A stretch of DNA of 64,000 nt from DASTCZ01 sp035308165 (GCA_035308165.1 DATGHC010000068.1:62001-126000), one strand, 5' to 3'; positions 1 to 8,910 are shown, counted from the first letter of the stretch. Made by a program: numbers and translations. Notes: generated from the letters alone by a model not told the origin.

Positions 1-669
1 TACCTCGAAACCATCCGCGGCAAAGCCGAAGCGGAAGGCAAACATAAGAAACAAACCGGCGGGCACGGTCAATTCGCCGTCTGCCGCATACGGTTAGAGC
101 CCCGGCCTCACGGCAGCGGATTCGAGTTTGTGGACGATGTGTTTGGGGGAGCGATTCCCAACAACTTCATTCCTTCGGTTGAAAAAGGCATCCGCGCCTC
201 CGCCGAACGCGGATACCTGGCGGGCTTCCCTGTGGTGGACTTTCGCGCGGTGCTTTTCGACGGCAAGTATCACGACGTGGACTCCTCGGACATGGCTTTC
301 AAAATCGCGGGTTCACTGGCCTTTAAGGAATGTATGAAGCAGGCCAGGCCCGCGCTGCTCGAACCGATCATGAACGTGGAAATAGCCGCGCCGGAGCAGT
401 ACTCGGGCGATTTGATGGGCGACCTGAGTTCCCGCCGCGGCAGAATCAGCGGAAGCGAAATACGCGGCACTCACGTGGTGATCAAGGGGCATGTGCCGCT
501 CTCGGAAATGTTGAACTACGCCACAGGCCTCACTTCCATGACCCAGGGCCGCGCCAGCTACAGCATGGAATTTGACCATTACGATTTCGTACCCGGCGAA
601 GTTGCCGAAAAAATCATCGCCCACGCCAAGGCCACCCGCACCGGGGAAGAAACCGAAGAAGAGATCTGA
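1..669 (+). CDS. Elongation factor G-type GTPase, C-terminal part (5' truncated by window)
   Basis: The reading frame is open from base 1 to the TGA at 667-669, so only the last 222 residues are present. They match domains IV and V of EF-G: the KKQTGGHGQFAV segment, GGAIPNNFIPSVEKGI, YHDVDSSDMAFKIAGSLAFK, LLEPIMNVEI, GDLSSRRGRI and the end GRASYSMEFDHYDFVPGEVA. In the family this half mimics the tRNA arm and drives ribosomal translocation. The GTPase domain lies outside the window. The GHGQFAV form recalls the second EF-G type (FusA2-like) rather than canonical FusA, and no ribosomal protein or tuf gene follows, which supports a secondary copy. The acidic tail EETEEEI is a small oddity. Confidence 0.93.
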   Translation, partial: YLETIRGKAEAEGKHKKQTGGHGQFAVCRIRLEPRPHGSGFEFVDDVFGGAIPNNFIPSVEKGIRASAERGYLAGFPVVDFRAVLFDGKYHDVDSSDMAFKIAGSLAFKECMKQARPALLEPIMNVEIAAPEQYSGDLMGDLSSRRGRISGSEIRGTHVVIKGHVPLSEMLNYATGLTSMTQGRASYSMEFDHYDFVPGEVAEKIIAHAKATRTGEETEEEI

Positions 670-788
670 GCCCGCCGCGCTATTGTGCGCCGCGCCAATT
701 TGGACGTTGTAAGTCTGGGGATTTACGAGACAATCCCTGCTGGCGCATCCATCTTTTCTGAAAAGCCGCGCCGCCGGACAGGACCTTC

Positions 789-1970
789 ATGAATAAAGAC
801 CGCTCCAAGAATTGGCGCGACTCCACCCGCGCCATCCACGCCGGAGAATCGCATCATAGAATCGGCGGCCCTGTCAGCACGCCCATCGTGCGCTCTTCTA
901 CCTTCACGTTTTCAAGCACGGCGGAAATGAAACGCTGGGCCGAAGGCAAGAGCAAGGCCTATATCTACACGCGTTACGGAAACCCCACGCTCACGGTCGC
1001 CGAAGACAAGCTTGCGGCGCTGGAACACGCGGAGGCTGCGGTGGTCGCCGCCAGCGGCATGGCGGCCATCTCCTCGGCCCTGCTCTCACTGCTCTCCCAC
1101 GGCGATGAAATCATTGCCACACGCCAGCTCTACGGCGGCAGTTACCGCCTGATGCGCGATATCCTCCCGCGCTTCGGAATCAAAGTTCATCACGTGGAAA
1201 ATGATCTCGTGGGAGTCGAGCGCCTGGTCGGCGATCGCACAAGGGTCCTGTACGTGGAGACGCCGACGAACCCCACCCTCCGTTTGGTCGATTTGCGAAA
1301 AGCCCTGGCCCTGGCTCGCAAATTCAAACTGGTTTCCATGGTGGACAACACCTTCGCCTCGCCCGCCTTGCAGAAACCCATTGACTTGGGCTTCGACCTC
1401 TCTGCGCACAGCACTACAAAATACCTCGGTGGCCATTCCGATTTAATCGGCGGCGGGGTGGCTGGAAACAAATCCCTGATTGATGAAGTCCGTCACTTCA
1501 TCATCGCTCTGGGCGGCTCGATGGATCCCGAGGGCGCCTTCCTGTTGATCCGCGGAATGAAATCACTCGAACCGCGAATTCGCCGGCAATGCGCCACGGC
1601 CATGACTGTTGCTCGTTATCTTGCCAAACATCCCAAAGTTGCGCGTGTCCACTACCCCGGTCTGCCTTCTCATCCCGATCATGCCCTGGCCAAGAGGCAG
1701 ATGTCAGGATTCGGCGGCATGATGGCCTTTGATTTAAAGGGCGGCCTTGCAGCGGCCCGGCGTTTCTGCGACCGCACCCACCTTTTCCTGATGGCCGCGA
1801 GCCTGGGCGGAGCTGAATCCCTGGCCGTTCTTCCCATCTACACCTCTCACTACAATATGAGCGCGAAGGAACTTGCCGCCGCAGGAGTCACGCCCGGCAC
1901 GGTCCGCGTTTCGATAGGCCTCGAGGATCCAGTCGACCTCATCGAGGATTTGCGGCAGGCCCTCGCCTAG
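789..1970 (+). CDS. Cys/Met-metabolism PLP-dependent enzyme (cystathionine gamma-synthase / O-acylhomoserine sulfhydrylase family)
   Basis: This 393-residue protein has the length and layout of fold-type I trans-sulfuration enzymes. Visible marks are the N-terminal STPIVRSSTFTF, the RYGNPT phosphate-contact segment near residue 62, the SGMAAIS motif near 90, VDNTFASP near 186, and the PLP lysine Lys211 in SAHSTTKYLGGHSD. The C-terminal LGGAESLAVLP and GTVRVSIGLED are typical. The family joins an activated homoserine to cysteine or sulfide, or cleaves cystathionine or methionine. The exact reaction (MetB, MetZ or a lyase) cannot be settled from sequence alone. It stands alone between the EF-G gene and a TonB-like gene, in the cytoplasm, with no riboswitch seen upstream. 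Confidence 0.93.
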   Translation: MNKDRSKNWRDSTRAIHAGESHHRIGGPVSTPIVRSSTFTFSSTAEMKRWAEGKSKAYIYTRYGNPTLTVAEDKLAALEHAEAAVVAASGMAAISSALLSLLSHGDEIIATRQLYGGSYRLMRDILPRFGIKVHHVENDLVGVERLVGDRTRVLYVETPTNPTLRLVDLRKALALARKFKLVSMVDNTFASPALQKPIDLGFDLSAHSTTKYLGGHSDLIGGGVAGNKSLIDEVRHFIIALGGSMDPEGAFLLIRGMKSLEPRIRRQCATAMTVARYLAKHPKVARVHYPGLPSHPDHALAKRQMSGFGGMMAFDLKGGLAAARRFCDRTHLFLMAASLGGAESLAVLPIYTSHYNMSAKELAAAGVTPGTVRVSIGLEDPVDLIEDLRQALA

Positions 1971-1997
1971 GAAAATCCTCCCGGTGTAGAATGAGTT

Positions 1998-2684
1998 GTG
2001 CGCCGCATATTTGGAATCGCGACTGCGATAGCTGCCCTCGGGAGCTTTACGATTGCTGCGGGGCAGGGCCACATCCCACCGGCGCCTGTGTTTAAATCCG
2101 CCGAGTTGGTTTCCGCGTCCGATGTGCCCATCCCCTTCAACAGCGTGGCAAACGGAATTGTGCAGGTGAATGCGGTCATCGGGAAAACCGGGAGAGTCGA
2201 AGGTGTCGATGTAGTTCGCGAGCTTGCTTCCGTCACCGAAGTAACAGTCGCAGCGGTGAAGAAATGGGAGTTCACTCCGGGAACTATGGACGGAAAACCC
2301 GCGGTGACCCGCATGGCTGTTGCAGTCGTTTTCTGCCCACCAGCAGTGTCCAGCCCCCAAATTGTGCTGCAGCCTCTAGCTTCTCCACCTGGAAAAGGCG
2401 CTGCCAACAAACATGCGATCGTCCCCCCCAACGTAATCTCCGCCGAATTCCCGCTAAATCAAACAGTCGTCGGGGGCACGGTGGTTCTCGAAGCCGCCGT
2501 TGATCCAGAGGGAGGTCTCGAATACGCGAAAGTCGTGAAAGACTTCCCCGGCCTGGCTGCCGCGGCGTTACGGTCAGTGAACGAAAAATGGAAATTCAGC
2601 CCGGCGTCACTGAAGGGCAAGCCGGTAGCCTCGAAGCTTATCATTGCATTTGCCATCCGAGCGCCCATAAGCAACCCAATCTAA
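1998..2684 (+). CDS. Secreted protein with two TonB C-terminal-like repeats
   Basis: The start is GTG (MRRIFGIATAIAALGSFTIAAG), giving a Sec signal peptide of about 22 residues. Two related blocks follow: residues about 52-110 (GIVQVNAVIGKTGRVEGVDV...KKWEFTPGTMDGKPA) and about 154-215 (GTVVLEAAVDPEGGLEYAKV...EKWKFSPASLKGKPV). Both have the pattern of the TonB C-terminal domain, in which a beta hairpin is followed by a W-x-F-x-P-A/G strand. Energy-transducing TonB has an N-terminal membrane anchor and a proline-rich spacer; here there is only a signal peptide and two C-domains. The protein may therefore act as a periplasmic binding module rather than a working TonB. It starts 27 bases after the preceding stop and may be co-transcribed. 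Confidence 0.72.
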   Translation: MRRIFGIATAIAALGSFTIAAGQGHIPPAPVFKSAELVSASDVPIPFNSVANGIVQVNAVIGKTGRVEGVDVVRELASVTEVTVAAVKKWEFTPGTMDGKPAVTRMAVAVVFCPPAVSSPQIVLQPLASPPGKGAANKHAIVPPNVISAEFPLNQTVVGGTVVLEAAVDPEGGLEYAKVVKDFPGLAAAALRSVNEKWKFSPASLKGKPVASKLIIAFAIRAPISNPI

Positions 2685-2757
2685 TACCTGGTCGAGTCGC
2701 CGGCCGGCCCCCAGTACCCTTTGTTTGGAATAAGTTATCCGCCTTCCTCATTCGCCG

Positions 2758-2787
2758 TTGACCCGTGCCGTATTGACGTCCTACCAT
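2758..2787 (+). promoter_or_regulatory. Possible sigma70-type promoter upstream of the lytic transglycosylase gene
   Basis: TTGACC at 2758-2763 is followed after 18 bases by TACCAT at 2782-2787, in the gap of about 190 bases before the transglycosylase start. The -10 match is only four of six, so this is a weak proposal. Confidence 0.22.
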
Positions 2788-2875
2788 AGATAATCGGCTG
2801 ACCCAACCCCGGGAAAGCCGTCTAATATTGCAGGGCGGCTCGGCTTATTCCGCAGCCTCTGGGCCGGCAAAGAGC

Positions 2876-4837
2876 GTGATCGCGCGACTTTACAAGCCGA
2901 ACGGTAATGTATTGCTTGTGGCCGCAGTCTGCTTGATATGCGCTCTGGGTTGCGACGACGCCTCGCGCAATACTGTACAGGTCCGTCCAGCGGCGCAAAT
3001 TGCTCCGGTCCAGACTCCGCGACAGCCTGATCCACAATCCGCCCGGACTCTGGCGCCTCTCCCGTTTCCCGGCAATCGGTCGGCGCTGGTGATGATTGCA
3101 CCACGGCCGGTATTCAATCTGGACTTGCTTCTTAGCTACGCGCAATGGGAATTCAATGCCGGCCAGCAGGATTATCGCGCCGGGCACCTGGCCAAAGCCC
3201 GGCAGGAATTCGATTTGGCCGTCGATTCGTTGCTCGAAAGCGGAGTGGATATTAACGGTGACCCGCGGCTTCAGGCCATGTTCCAGCATATTGTGGAAAC
3301 GGTGAGTACTGAGGAATTTGCCGCCTTCCGTGAAGGCGACGGCTTCTCCGAACAGAAAGCCGAGCCCGCTCCCATCGATGAAATCCCGGAGATGAGCGTT
3401 CCCGCTCCCGGCACCGCCGATCCCAAGCTGGCAGCCAACGCGGAAATTGAGCTGGCTTCCATTCGCCACGATCTCCCTCTCACCGTGAACGAATACGTTC
3501 TCACTTATCTCAATTTCTTCCGCACGCCTCGGGGACGCGCCATCGTTGAAAATGGATTGCGCCGCGCCGGACGATACCGCCCCATGATCGAGCGTATTCT
3601 GGATGAAGAGGGCCTGCCCAAGGATCTAATTTATCTGGCGCAGGCGGAAAGCGCTTTCCAGCCGACCGCGCTTTCGCGCGCGCGTTGCGTGGGCCTCTGG
3701 CAATTCGGGGCCCCGCGCGCCCATGAATACGGCTTGCAGCGCACCTGGTGGGTGGATGAGCGCCAGGACCCCGAAAAATCCACGCGCGCCGCGGCGCATC
3801 ACTTGCGGGATTTGTACAACGAGTTTGGCGATTGGTATCTGGCCATGGCCGCCTACGACACCGGCCCGGGCAACGTGCAGAAGGCCATCGAGCGCACCGG
3901 TTACGCGGATTTCTGGGAACTCTACAAGCGCAATGTCCTCATCAAGGAAACGCGCAACTATGTTCCGATCATTCTGGCGCTTACCTTGGTGGCCAAGGAC
4001 CCCCAGCGCTACGGCGTTCAGGTCAATCCCGAGCCGTATCAGGAAACCGACAAGGTCAAACCCGGCCAGCCTATTGATTTGCGCTTAGTCGCTGAAACCA
4101 TTGATGTCGATGTGCAGACGCTTCGCTCGCTCAACCCCGAACTGCTGCGGATGATTACGCCTAACGATACCGGCTACGAACTTCGCCTTCCCGCCGGCAC
4201 GGCCAACCGCTTTCTTTCGGAGATTGCCGACATTCCTCCTGAGAAGTGGGTGGTCTGGCGCAGGCACCGCGTGGAGGAAGGCGAAACTCTTACCGCCATC
4301 GCGCATAGCTTCCGGGTGACCCCGGCCGCCATCGCCGATGCCAATGACCTCGACCTCCATGCACCGCTCGAGCCGGGGCAGAAGCTGATCATCCCGGCCA
4401 CCGAAAAATCCGAGGTCGCGCTGGGCAAGCTTACCTATTACAAAGTTCACAAGGGCGACACCATCGCCTCGGTGGCCCAGCAATATAGCGTAACCACCGC
4501 GGAAATCGCCAAATGGAATCACCTGCCGTCCGGCAAACTGGCGCGTGGGATGCGCCTGCGCGTTTATCCCGGAGGGCTTCCGCAGAAAGAGTCAGCCTCG
4601 GCGAAGAGTCCTAAGCCTGCGGCCGTTCCTCCTGCCGTGGTATCCACGGTTACGATTGGCCCTAGTCCAAAGGCCACCGGCGCGATCACGTACAAAGTCC
4701 AGCCGGGGGAGACCTTGTGGTCCATCGCGCAGGCCTATCACACCACTGCCCAGGCCCTGCGCGACGCCAATAAATTCCTATTCACCCGGCCGCTCCAAGT
4801 GGGAGATCAGTTGACCATTCTTCCCCCTCACCCCTAG
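2876..4837 (+). CDS. mltD: MltD-like membrane-bound lytic murein transglycosylase with three LysM domains
   Basis: From a GTG at 2876 the product is about 653 residues. It opens with a hydrophobic stretch ending in LICALGC, which resembles a lipoprotein signal with Cys26. A soluble SLT domain follows, with the catalytic glutamate Glu258 in AQAESAFQP, the GLWQF motif and AMAAYDTGPGNV. Three LysM repeats sit near residues 464-507, 522-565 and 605-648, each starting with a Y/H-x-V-x-x-G-(E/D)-T pattern. The family cleaves glycan strands to 1,6-anhydromuropeptides, and LysM binds peptidoglycan, so the site is the periplasmic face of the envelope. A TTG at 2828 is in frame and would add 16 residues ahead of the signal, so the start is uncertain. 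The domain order matches MltD. Confidence 0.9.
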   Translation: MIARLYKPNGNVLLVAAVCLICALGCDDASRNTVQVRPAAQIAPVQTPRQPDPQSARTLAPLPFPGNRSALVMIAPRPVFNLDLLLSYAQWEFNAGQQDYRAGHLAKARQEFDLAVDSLLESGVDINGDPRLQAMFQHIVETVSTEEFAAFREGDGFSEQKAEPAPIDEIPEMSVPAPGTADPKLAANAEIELASIRHDLPLTVNEYVLTYLNFFRTPRGRAIVENGLRRAGRYRPMIERILDEEGLPKDLIYLAQAESAFQPTALSRARCVGLWQFGAPRAHEYGLQRTWWVDERQDPEKSTRAAAHHLRDLYNEFGDWYLAMAAYDTGPGNVQKAIERTGYADFWELYKRNVLIKETRNYVPIILALTLVAKDPQRYGVQVNPEPYQETDKVKPGQPIDLRLVAETIDVDVQTLRSLNPELLRMITPNDTGYELRLPAGTANRFLSEIADIPPEKWVVWRRHRVEEGETLTAIAHSFRVTPAAIADANDLDLHAPLEPGQKLIIPATEKSEVALGKLTYYKVHKGDTIASVAQQYSVTTAEIAKWNHLPSGKLARGMRLRVYPGGLPQKESASAKSPKPAAVPPAVVSTVTIGPSPKATGAITYKVQPGETLWSIAQAYHTTAQALRDANKFLFTRPLQVGDQLTILPPHP

Positions 4838-4960
4838 AGTGCCCGAACGTCTCGTTAAGCCTTTCATTTACATTATCTTACAGAGCCGGGCCGGCTCTTT
4901 CCACGCGTCTGATTTCCACCGGCAGGCATACACTCTTTTCCCTTCGACACACTTGCGCCC

Positions 4961-4987
4961 TTGACAAAGCCATAAGACTCCGATAAT
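4961..4987 (+). promoter_or_regulatory. Sigma70-like promoter of the lysine-rich protein gene
   Basis: A perfect TTGACA at 4961-4966 is followed by GATAAT at 4982-4987 (five of six matches), with a short 15-base spacer. It lies about 70 bases upstream of the ATG at 5056, and the gene has its own hairpin terminator, so it is probably a single-gene transcript. Confidence 0.55.
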
Positions 4988-5055
4988 TAAATCCGGCGGG
5001 GATTCGCGCTGCCGCGCCTCGCAATCTATCAGGCGCAACCAGGCCGGAGGAAATC

Positions 5056-5388
5056 ATGATGAAAATCCGCATGGATGATGATGCCGAAGACAACGAGCTG
5101 CCCCGCTTTGGAGATGACGAAGACGAGGCTGGCGGCGAGGAAATTATCGAAGAAGAAACCGAGGAACTGATCGTCGAGGAACGGCCCGGCTTCCTGGCCA
5201 CTCCTCCGCCGCCTCCCAAGCCGGCCAAGCCCGCGCGCAAATCCAAACCGGCAAAGAAAGCCAGGAAGAAAGCGAAGCCCCGGAAGAAAGCAGCTCCCAG
5301 GAAAAAAGCCAAGAAAACGAAAAAGGCCAAGAAAGCGAAAAAGGCCAAGAAGTCCGCGCGCAAGAGTTCCAAGCGCCGGCGCCGCTAA
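5056..5388 (+). CDS. Bipolar acidic / lysine-alanine-rich protein, possibly histone H1-like
   Basis: The 110-residue protein has two halves of opposite charge. Residues 1-45 are strongly acidic (runs of D and E, such as IIEEETEELIVEE). A PPPPPKPAKP hinge follows, and residues 50-110 are a lysine/alanine/arginine tail built from KKAK, KPAKKA and SKRRRR units. Such tails resemble bacterial histone H1-like DNA-binding proteins (Hc1, AlgP), but the acidic half is not typical, so DNA or RNA compaction is only an inference. The ATG follows a good GGAGGAAATC ribosome site; a second ATG is adjacent. Promoter and terminator at both ends mark it as monocistronic and probably well expressed. Confidence 0.8.
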   Translation: MMKIRMDDDAEDNELPRFGDDEDEAGGEEIIEEETEELIVEERPGFLATPPPPPKPAKPARKSKPAKKARKKAKPRKKAAPRKKAKKTKKAKKAKKAKKSARKSSKRRRR

Positions 5389-5410
5389 GTTCTTTTTTTG
5401 GTTTTGCCGG

Positions 5411-5440
5411 ATGCCCGGGAGAAATCCCGGGCATCTTTTT
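5411..5440 (+). terminator. Rho-independent terminator after the lysine-rich protein gene
   Basis: ATGCCCGGGA and TCCCGGGCAT pair in a 10-base perfect stem around a four-base GAAA loop, followed by CTTTTT. It lies 22 bases after the stop codon and has all the features of an intrinsic terminator. Confidence 0.9.
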
Positions 5441-5687
5441 GCGGCACCGATCATTTCCAACGGAATTCTCATCCATGAAAACTCAGAACTGTTTTTCCTC
5501 GGGATTGCTCCCGGGAGTCATTCCGAGCCGCCAATTCTATTCTTGATTTTTCCAGTCATGTTTCAGGCTGGCGCACTTTTCGCACTGGTGCGCCATTTCT
5601 TCTGGAGGGTCCGTCCATCCGTCTAAGCACCACCGGTAAACATTCTTCACTTGCCGCTTTGGCTAACCGCCGATAGCATAGCGTGCC

Positions 5688-6497
5688 ATGCCCAAGGCCG
5701 TGGAGCATATTCGACGGATGCGGGGCGGAGCGCAATCGCATTTGATGCGTTGCTCCGACAATTACTACTACGTGGTGAAGTTTCAGAACAACCCACAGCA
5801 CACCCGCGTCCTGGCCAATGAACTGCTTGGGACCATCTTAGCCAAACACCTCGGCCTGCCTGCGGCGCCCTTCGCCGTGGTTGAGGTGGAAGAGGACCTG
5901 ATCCGCTTGACCGAAGAGCTGGTGGTTCAAATTGGATTGACGCGCTCGCCCTGCAAACCAGGACTGCAGTTTGGCTCGCGCTATCCCGGCGACCCCGCGG
6001 AAACCGCAGCATTCGATTTCCTGCCCGATGATGCTCTGGCCGAAGTTGAAAACCGCCAGGATTTTCTGGGGATGCTGGTGTTCGACAAGTGGACCTGCAA
6101 CACCAACGGGCGGCAGGCGGTTTTCTTCCGCCAGGCAGGCCGCACCCCTCAACTGACGCCCATGAGGGCATTGATGATTGACAACGGCTTTTGCTTCAAT
6201 GCCGGGGAATGGAATTTTCCCGATGCGCCCCTGCGCGGCCTTTATGCCCGCCAGCGCGTGTACGACTCCGTCCGCGCGCTGGATTCCTTTGAGCCCTGGC
6301 TGGCGCGCCTGGAGCAGCGCATCACCCTGGACGAACTCGACCAGGCCGCCAAGCAGGTTCCGCCGGAATGGTACGACGGCGACCTGGACGCGCTGTATGC
6401 CTTGCTGGAGAGGCTTGACCGCCGCCGTGTCCGCGTTCGCGAGCAGATTGAAGAAGCCAGAAAATCTTCCCGGCAGCCATTTTCAAACTGGAAGTGA
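5688..6497 (+). CDS. HipA-like kinase domain protein
   Basis: The 269-residue protein reads as a stripped-down HipA-type kinase lobe. Visible marks are a glycine-rich GGAQSHL near residue 13, the ATP-contacting Lys31 in YVVKF, Glu45 in LANELLG, a catalytic-loop-like VFDKWTCNT with Asp133 and Asn138, and a DFG-like MIDNGF with Asp165. It lacks the N-terminal subdomain of the HipA toxin and there is no hipB-like antitoxin next to it. Instead a DUF3037 gene follows after three bases, an arrangement I recall from other bacteria. HipA kinases phosphorylate tRNA synthetases; the target here is unknown. The start is set by the glycine loop close to the N-terminus, although no clear ribosome site is seen. 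Confidence 0.78.
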   Translation: MPKAVEHIRRMRGGAQSHLMRCSDNYYYVVKFQNNPQHTRVLANELLGTILAKHLGLPAAPFAVVEVEEDLIRLTEELVVQIGLTRSPCKPGLQFGSRYPGDPAETAAFDFLPDDALAEVENRQDFLGMLVFDKWTCNTNGRQAVFFRQAGRTPQLTPMRALMIDNGFCFNAGEWNFPDAPLRGLYARQRVYDSVRALDSFEPWLARLEQRITLDELDQAAKQVPPEWYDGDLDALYALLERLDRRRVRVREQIEEARKSSRQPFSNWK

Positions 6498-6500
6498 GCC

Positions 6501-7352
6501 ATGAAGGAAATGCATCCAATGGATAACGAAAACAAAAACGCAAGCGAAAATAACTTGAATCCATTCGCCTACCAGGTCATTCGCTACCTCCCCAATCTGA
6601 TCCGCGACGAGTGGGTCAACATCGGGATCGTGGTCCACGAACCCGGCGCGGGCCGCTTCCGCGTGCGCCTCATCGAGGAGGAATCGGAGTTCGCGCGCCT
6701 GCGCCGCCTGCATCCGGCCGCCGACGAAACCCTGCTGCGCGGCGTCGCGCCGTTCCTGGAAGATTCTCTTTCCTCCCACCGCGGAGATCTGGCGGCTTGG
6801 GTTGCAAGACTCGGCCAGAACCTTTCCAACGCCGTGCAGTTCAGCCCCCAAAAGGGTTTGCTGGCGGCGGATCTCGACGCCGAACTCGATCGTTTGTATT
6901 CCAGCCATGTGGCCCCTCCGCGCCCCCGCGCCGCAACCGGCGAAACCGCGGGAAGCCGCAGCGACATTCGCTCACGCGCGAATCAGGTCTTCCGCACCAC
7001 CGGCCTGTGGCCCAAACTCGCTCGTAGCGTCCACGTGGACGAGTTCACCTATAAGGGCGATCCGCTGCGGCTCGATTACTCCTACCGCCGCAACGGAACG
7101 CGCGGGTTCATCCATTCTCTGGCGTTGACCCGCGATCCCGCGCAGGCCAAAGTCCTGGCCTACACCGCCGACGCCATCCGCGCCAAAATTGAGAAAGTGG
7201 AATTCGTGGCCATCACCGAAATCGAGCCGCGCCCGGAAGAAAACGACCGCCACCGTTTCATTGCCGGGTTGTTCCGGGAAGAAAGAATTGAACTCGTTCC
7301 ACTTTCGCGCCTGCCGGCCTGGTCGCACCAGATCCGGCCCCAGGTGCATTGA
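6501..7352 (+). CDS. DUF3037 family protein, partner of the HipA-like kinase
   Basis: This 283-residue protein starts three bases after the HipA-like stop codon, so the two genes are almost certainly co-transcribed. Its first part (NPFAYQVIRYLPNLIRDEWVNIGIVVHEPG, followed by RVRLIEE) is the recognisable DUF3037 signature; the remainder has no motif I can name. The function of the family is not known. There is no signal peptide or membrane segment, so it is cytoplasmic. A second ATG lies ten codons in and could be the true start. The pair ends at the shared hairpin at 7395-7425. Confidence 0.78.
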   Translation: MKEMHPMDNENKNASENNLNPFAYQVIRYLPNLIRDEWVNIGIVVHEPGAGRFRVRLIEEESEFARLRRLHPAADETLLRGVAPFLEDSLSSHRGDLAAWVARLGQNLSNAVQFSPQKGLLAADLDAELDRLYSSHVAPPRPRAATGETAGSRSDIRSRANQVFRTTGLWPKLARSVHVDEFTYKGDPLRLDYSYRRNGTRGFIHSLALTRDPAQAKVLAYTADAIRAKIEKVEFVAITEIEPRPEENDRHRFIAGLFREERIELVPLSRLPAWSHQIRPQVH

Positions 7353-7394
7353 GCATCTGTCTTTTGGAGACGGGCTTTGCGCCCGGAAAGCGAA

Positions 7395-7425
7395 AATGGC
7401 CGGCCCATTTGCAAGGCCGGCCATT
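7395..7425 (-). terminator. Strong hairpin terminator between the DUF3037 gene and the dehydrogenase operon
   Basis: AATGGCCGGCC (7395-7405) pairs perfectly with GGCCGGCCATT (7415-7425) around a nine-base loop. On the minus strand the stem is followed by a TTTTCGCTTT tract, so it should end the E2-containing operon. On the plus strand it is followed by TCTCAATT and could also act on the DUF3037 transcript. Confidence 0.85.
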
Positions 7426-7461
7426 CTCAATTCCAATCGAGTATTTCGCCAGGTTTCGGCC

Positions 7462-8910
7462 CTAGATCAGCGGCTCGCTCCAGTTTTCGAGCACGCTCTT
7501 CAGCTTGCCCATGAACTGGTGAGCAATGGCGCCATCCACCACGCGATGGTCATAGCTCAGCGTCAGATAAACCATGGAGCGAATGGCGATGGCATCCTCG
7601 ATCACCACCGCCCGCTTCTGGATGGTCCCGATCCCCAGGATGGCCACATTTGGCTGGTTGATCACCGGCAGCCCCATCAGCCCGCCAAAAACTCCCGGGT
7701 TGGTGATAGCGAAGGTGCTTTCCTGCACCTCTTCGGGCTTGAGCTTTTTGGTCCGCGCGCGTTCCGCCAGGTCGTTCATGGCCCGCTGCAGTCCCAAAAA
7801 GTTTTTCTCTTCCGCGTTCCGTATCACCGGCACAATCAACCCGTTCTCCAGCGCCACCGCCACGCCAATATTGATTTCCCGGTGCAGCACCACATTCGTC
7901 CCGTCCACCGAGGCATTCACCGTGGGAAACGCTCGCAGCGCTTCCACCGCCGCCCGCAGGAAAAAGGGCATGAAGGTCAGCTTGGCGCCGTAGTTGTTTT
8001 CAAACTCGTCTTTGGATTTCGCCCGCGCCGCCGACACCTTGCTCATGTCCGCTTCGTCAATCGAATACACGTGCGGCGACACGTGTTTCGAGGCCACCAT
8101 GTGCTCGGCAATTTTCTGTCGCATAACCGACATGGGTTGAACTTCGTATTTGCCGAAGTAAATCCTCTCGCGCGGCACGGCGTTTTCCAGGCCCACGTGC
8201 GCCGCCGCCCCGGTAACTCCTGTTGCGGATGGTTTGACCGGTGCTGCAGCGGGAGCCGCGGCGCCGCTCGCGCCAGAGGTTGCCCCTGCCGGCTGCACTC
8301 GGCCCGCGGCAATGGCCGCCATGATGTCTTTCTTGCTGATCCGCCCTCCCGCGCCGGTCCCCGATCCCGCCAGCGAGTCCAGTTCAATATTGCTCTCTCG
8401 CGCCAGCCTGCGCACCAGAGGCGAGCTGTGAACGCGCCGGCCATCCCCCGGTGCCGCCGGCGGCACGCGCGCCGGTGCTGTTGCGGAAGCAGATGCGCTC
8501 GCCGCGCTGGCCCTTTCCGTAGCGGGCGCTTTAGTTTCAGGTGCCTGCGGCGCCGGCGATTTCGCTGGTGCCGTTTTCACTTCTTCTTTTTTCGGCGTCG
8601 CAGCCGGACTCTGTGCCGGAGTCGCAGCCGCTACGGGCGCCGCAGGCACAGTTGCCGTCGCCGAGGCGCTTCCCGCGGCATCGATCACTCCTACCACGGT
8701 CTGGATGGGCACCGTCTTCCCCTCGCCGACCTTGATCTCCTTGAGCACGCCTGCCGCGGGCGCGGGAATCTCCGCGTCCACCTTGTCGGTGGAAATTTCA
8801 AAGAGCGGCTCGTCGCGCTCCACCTTGTCGCCGGGCTTCTTAAGCCACTTGGTGATCGTGCCTTCAAAAATGCTTTCGCCCATCTGGGGCATGATGACGT
8901 CAACGGCCAT
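7462..8910 (-). CDS. Dihydrolipoamide acyltransferase E2 of a 2-oxoacid dehydrogenase complex
   Basis: From ATG at 8910 (ribosome site AGGGAGAG just upstream) the product is 482 residues. It has one lipoyl domain (residues 1-78, lipoylated Lys43 in ISTDKVDAEI), a long Ala/Pro/Lys linker, a peripheral subunit-binding domain (SSPLVRRLARESNIELDSL...RISKKDIMAAI), a second linker and the catalytic acyltransferase domain ending with the active-site DHRVVDG. It moves the acyl group from E1 to CoA. It is the last gene of the lpdA-lipB-E1-E2 locus. Substrate (pyruvate or branched-chain 2-oxoacids) cannot be settled here. The upstream small gene overlaps its start by 11 bases, which suggests coupled translation. 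Confidence 0.93.
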   Translation of the reverse strand: MAVDVIMPQMGESIFEGTITKWLKKPGDKVERDEPLFEISTDKVDAEIPAPAAGVLKEIKVGEGKTVPIQTVVGVIDAAGSASATATVPAAPVAAATPAQSPAATPKKEEVKTAPAKSPAPQAPETKAPATERASAASASASATAPARVPPAAPGDGRRVHSSPLVRRLARESNIELDSLAGSGTGAGGRISKKDIMAAIAAGRVQPAGATSGASGAAAPAAAPVKPSATGVTGAAAHVGLENAVPRERIYFGKYEVQPMSVMRQKIAEHMVASKHVSPHVYSIDEADMSKVSAARAKSKDEFENNYGAKLTFMPFFLRAAVEALRAFPTVNASVDGTNVVLHREINIGVAVALENGLIVPVIRNAEEKNFLGLQRAMNDLAERARTKKLKPEEVQESTFAITNPGVFGGLMGLPVINQPNVAILGIGTIQKRAVVIEDAIAIRSMVYLTLSYDHRVVDGAIAHQFMGKLKSVLENWSEPLI

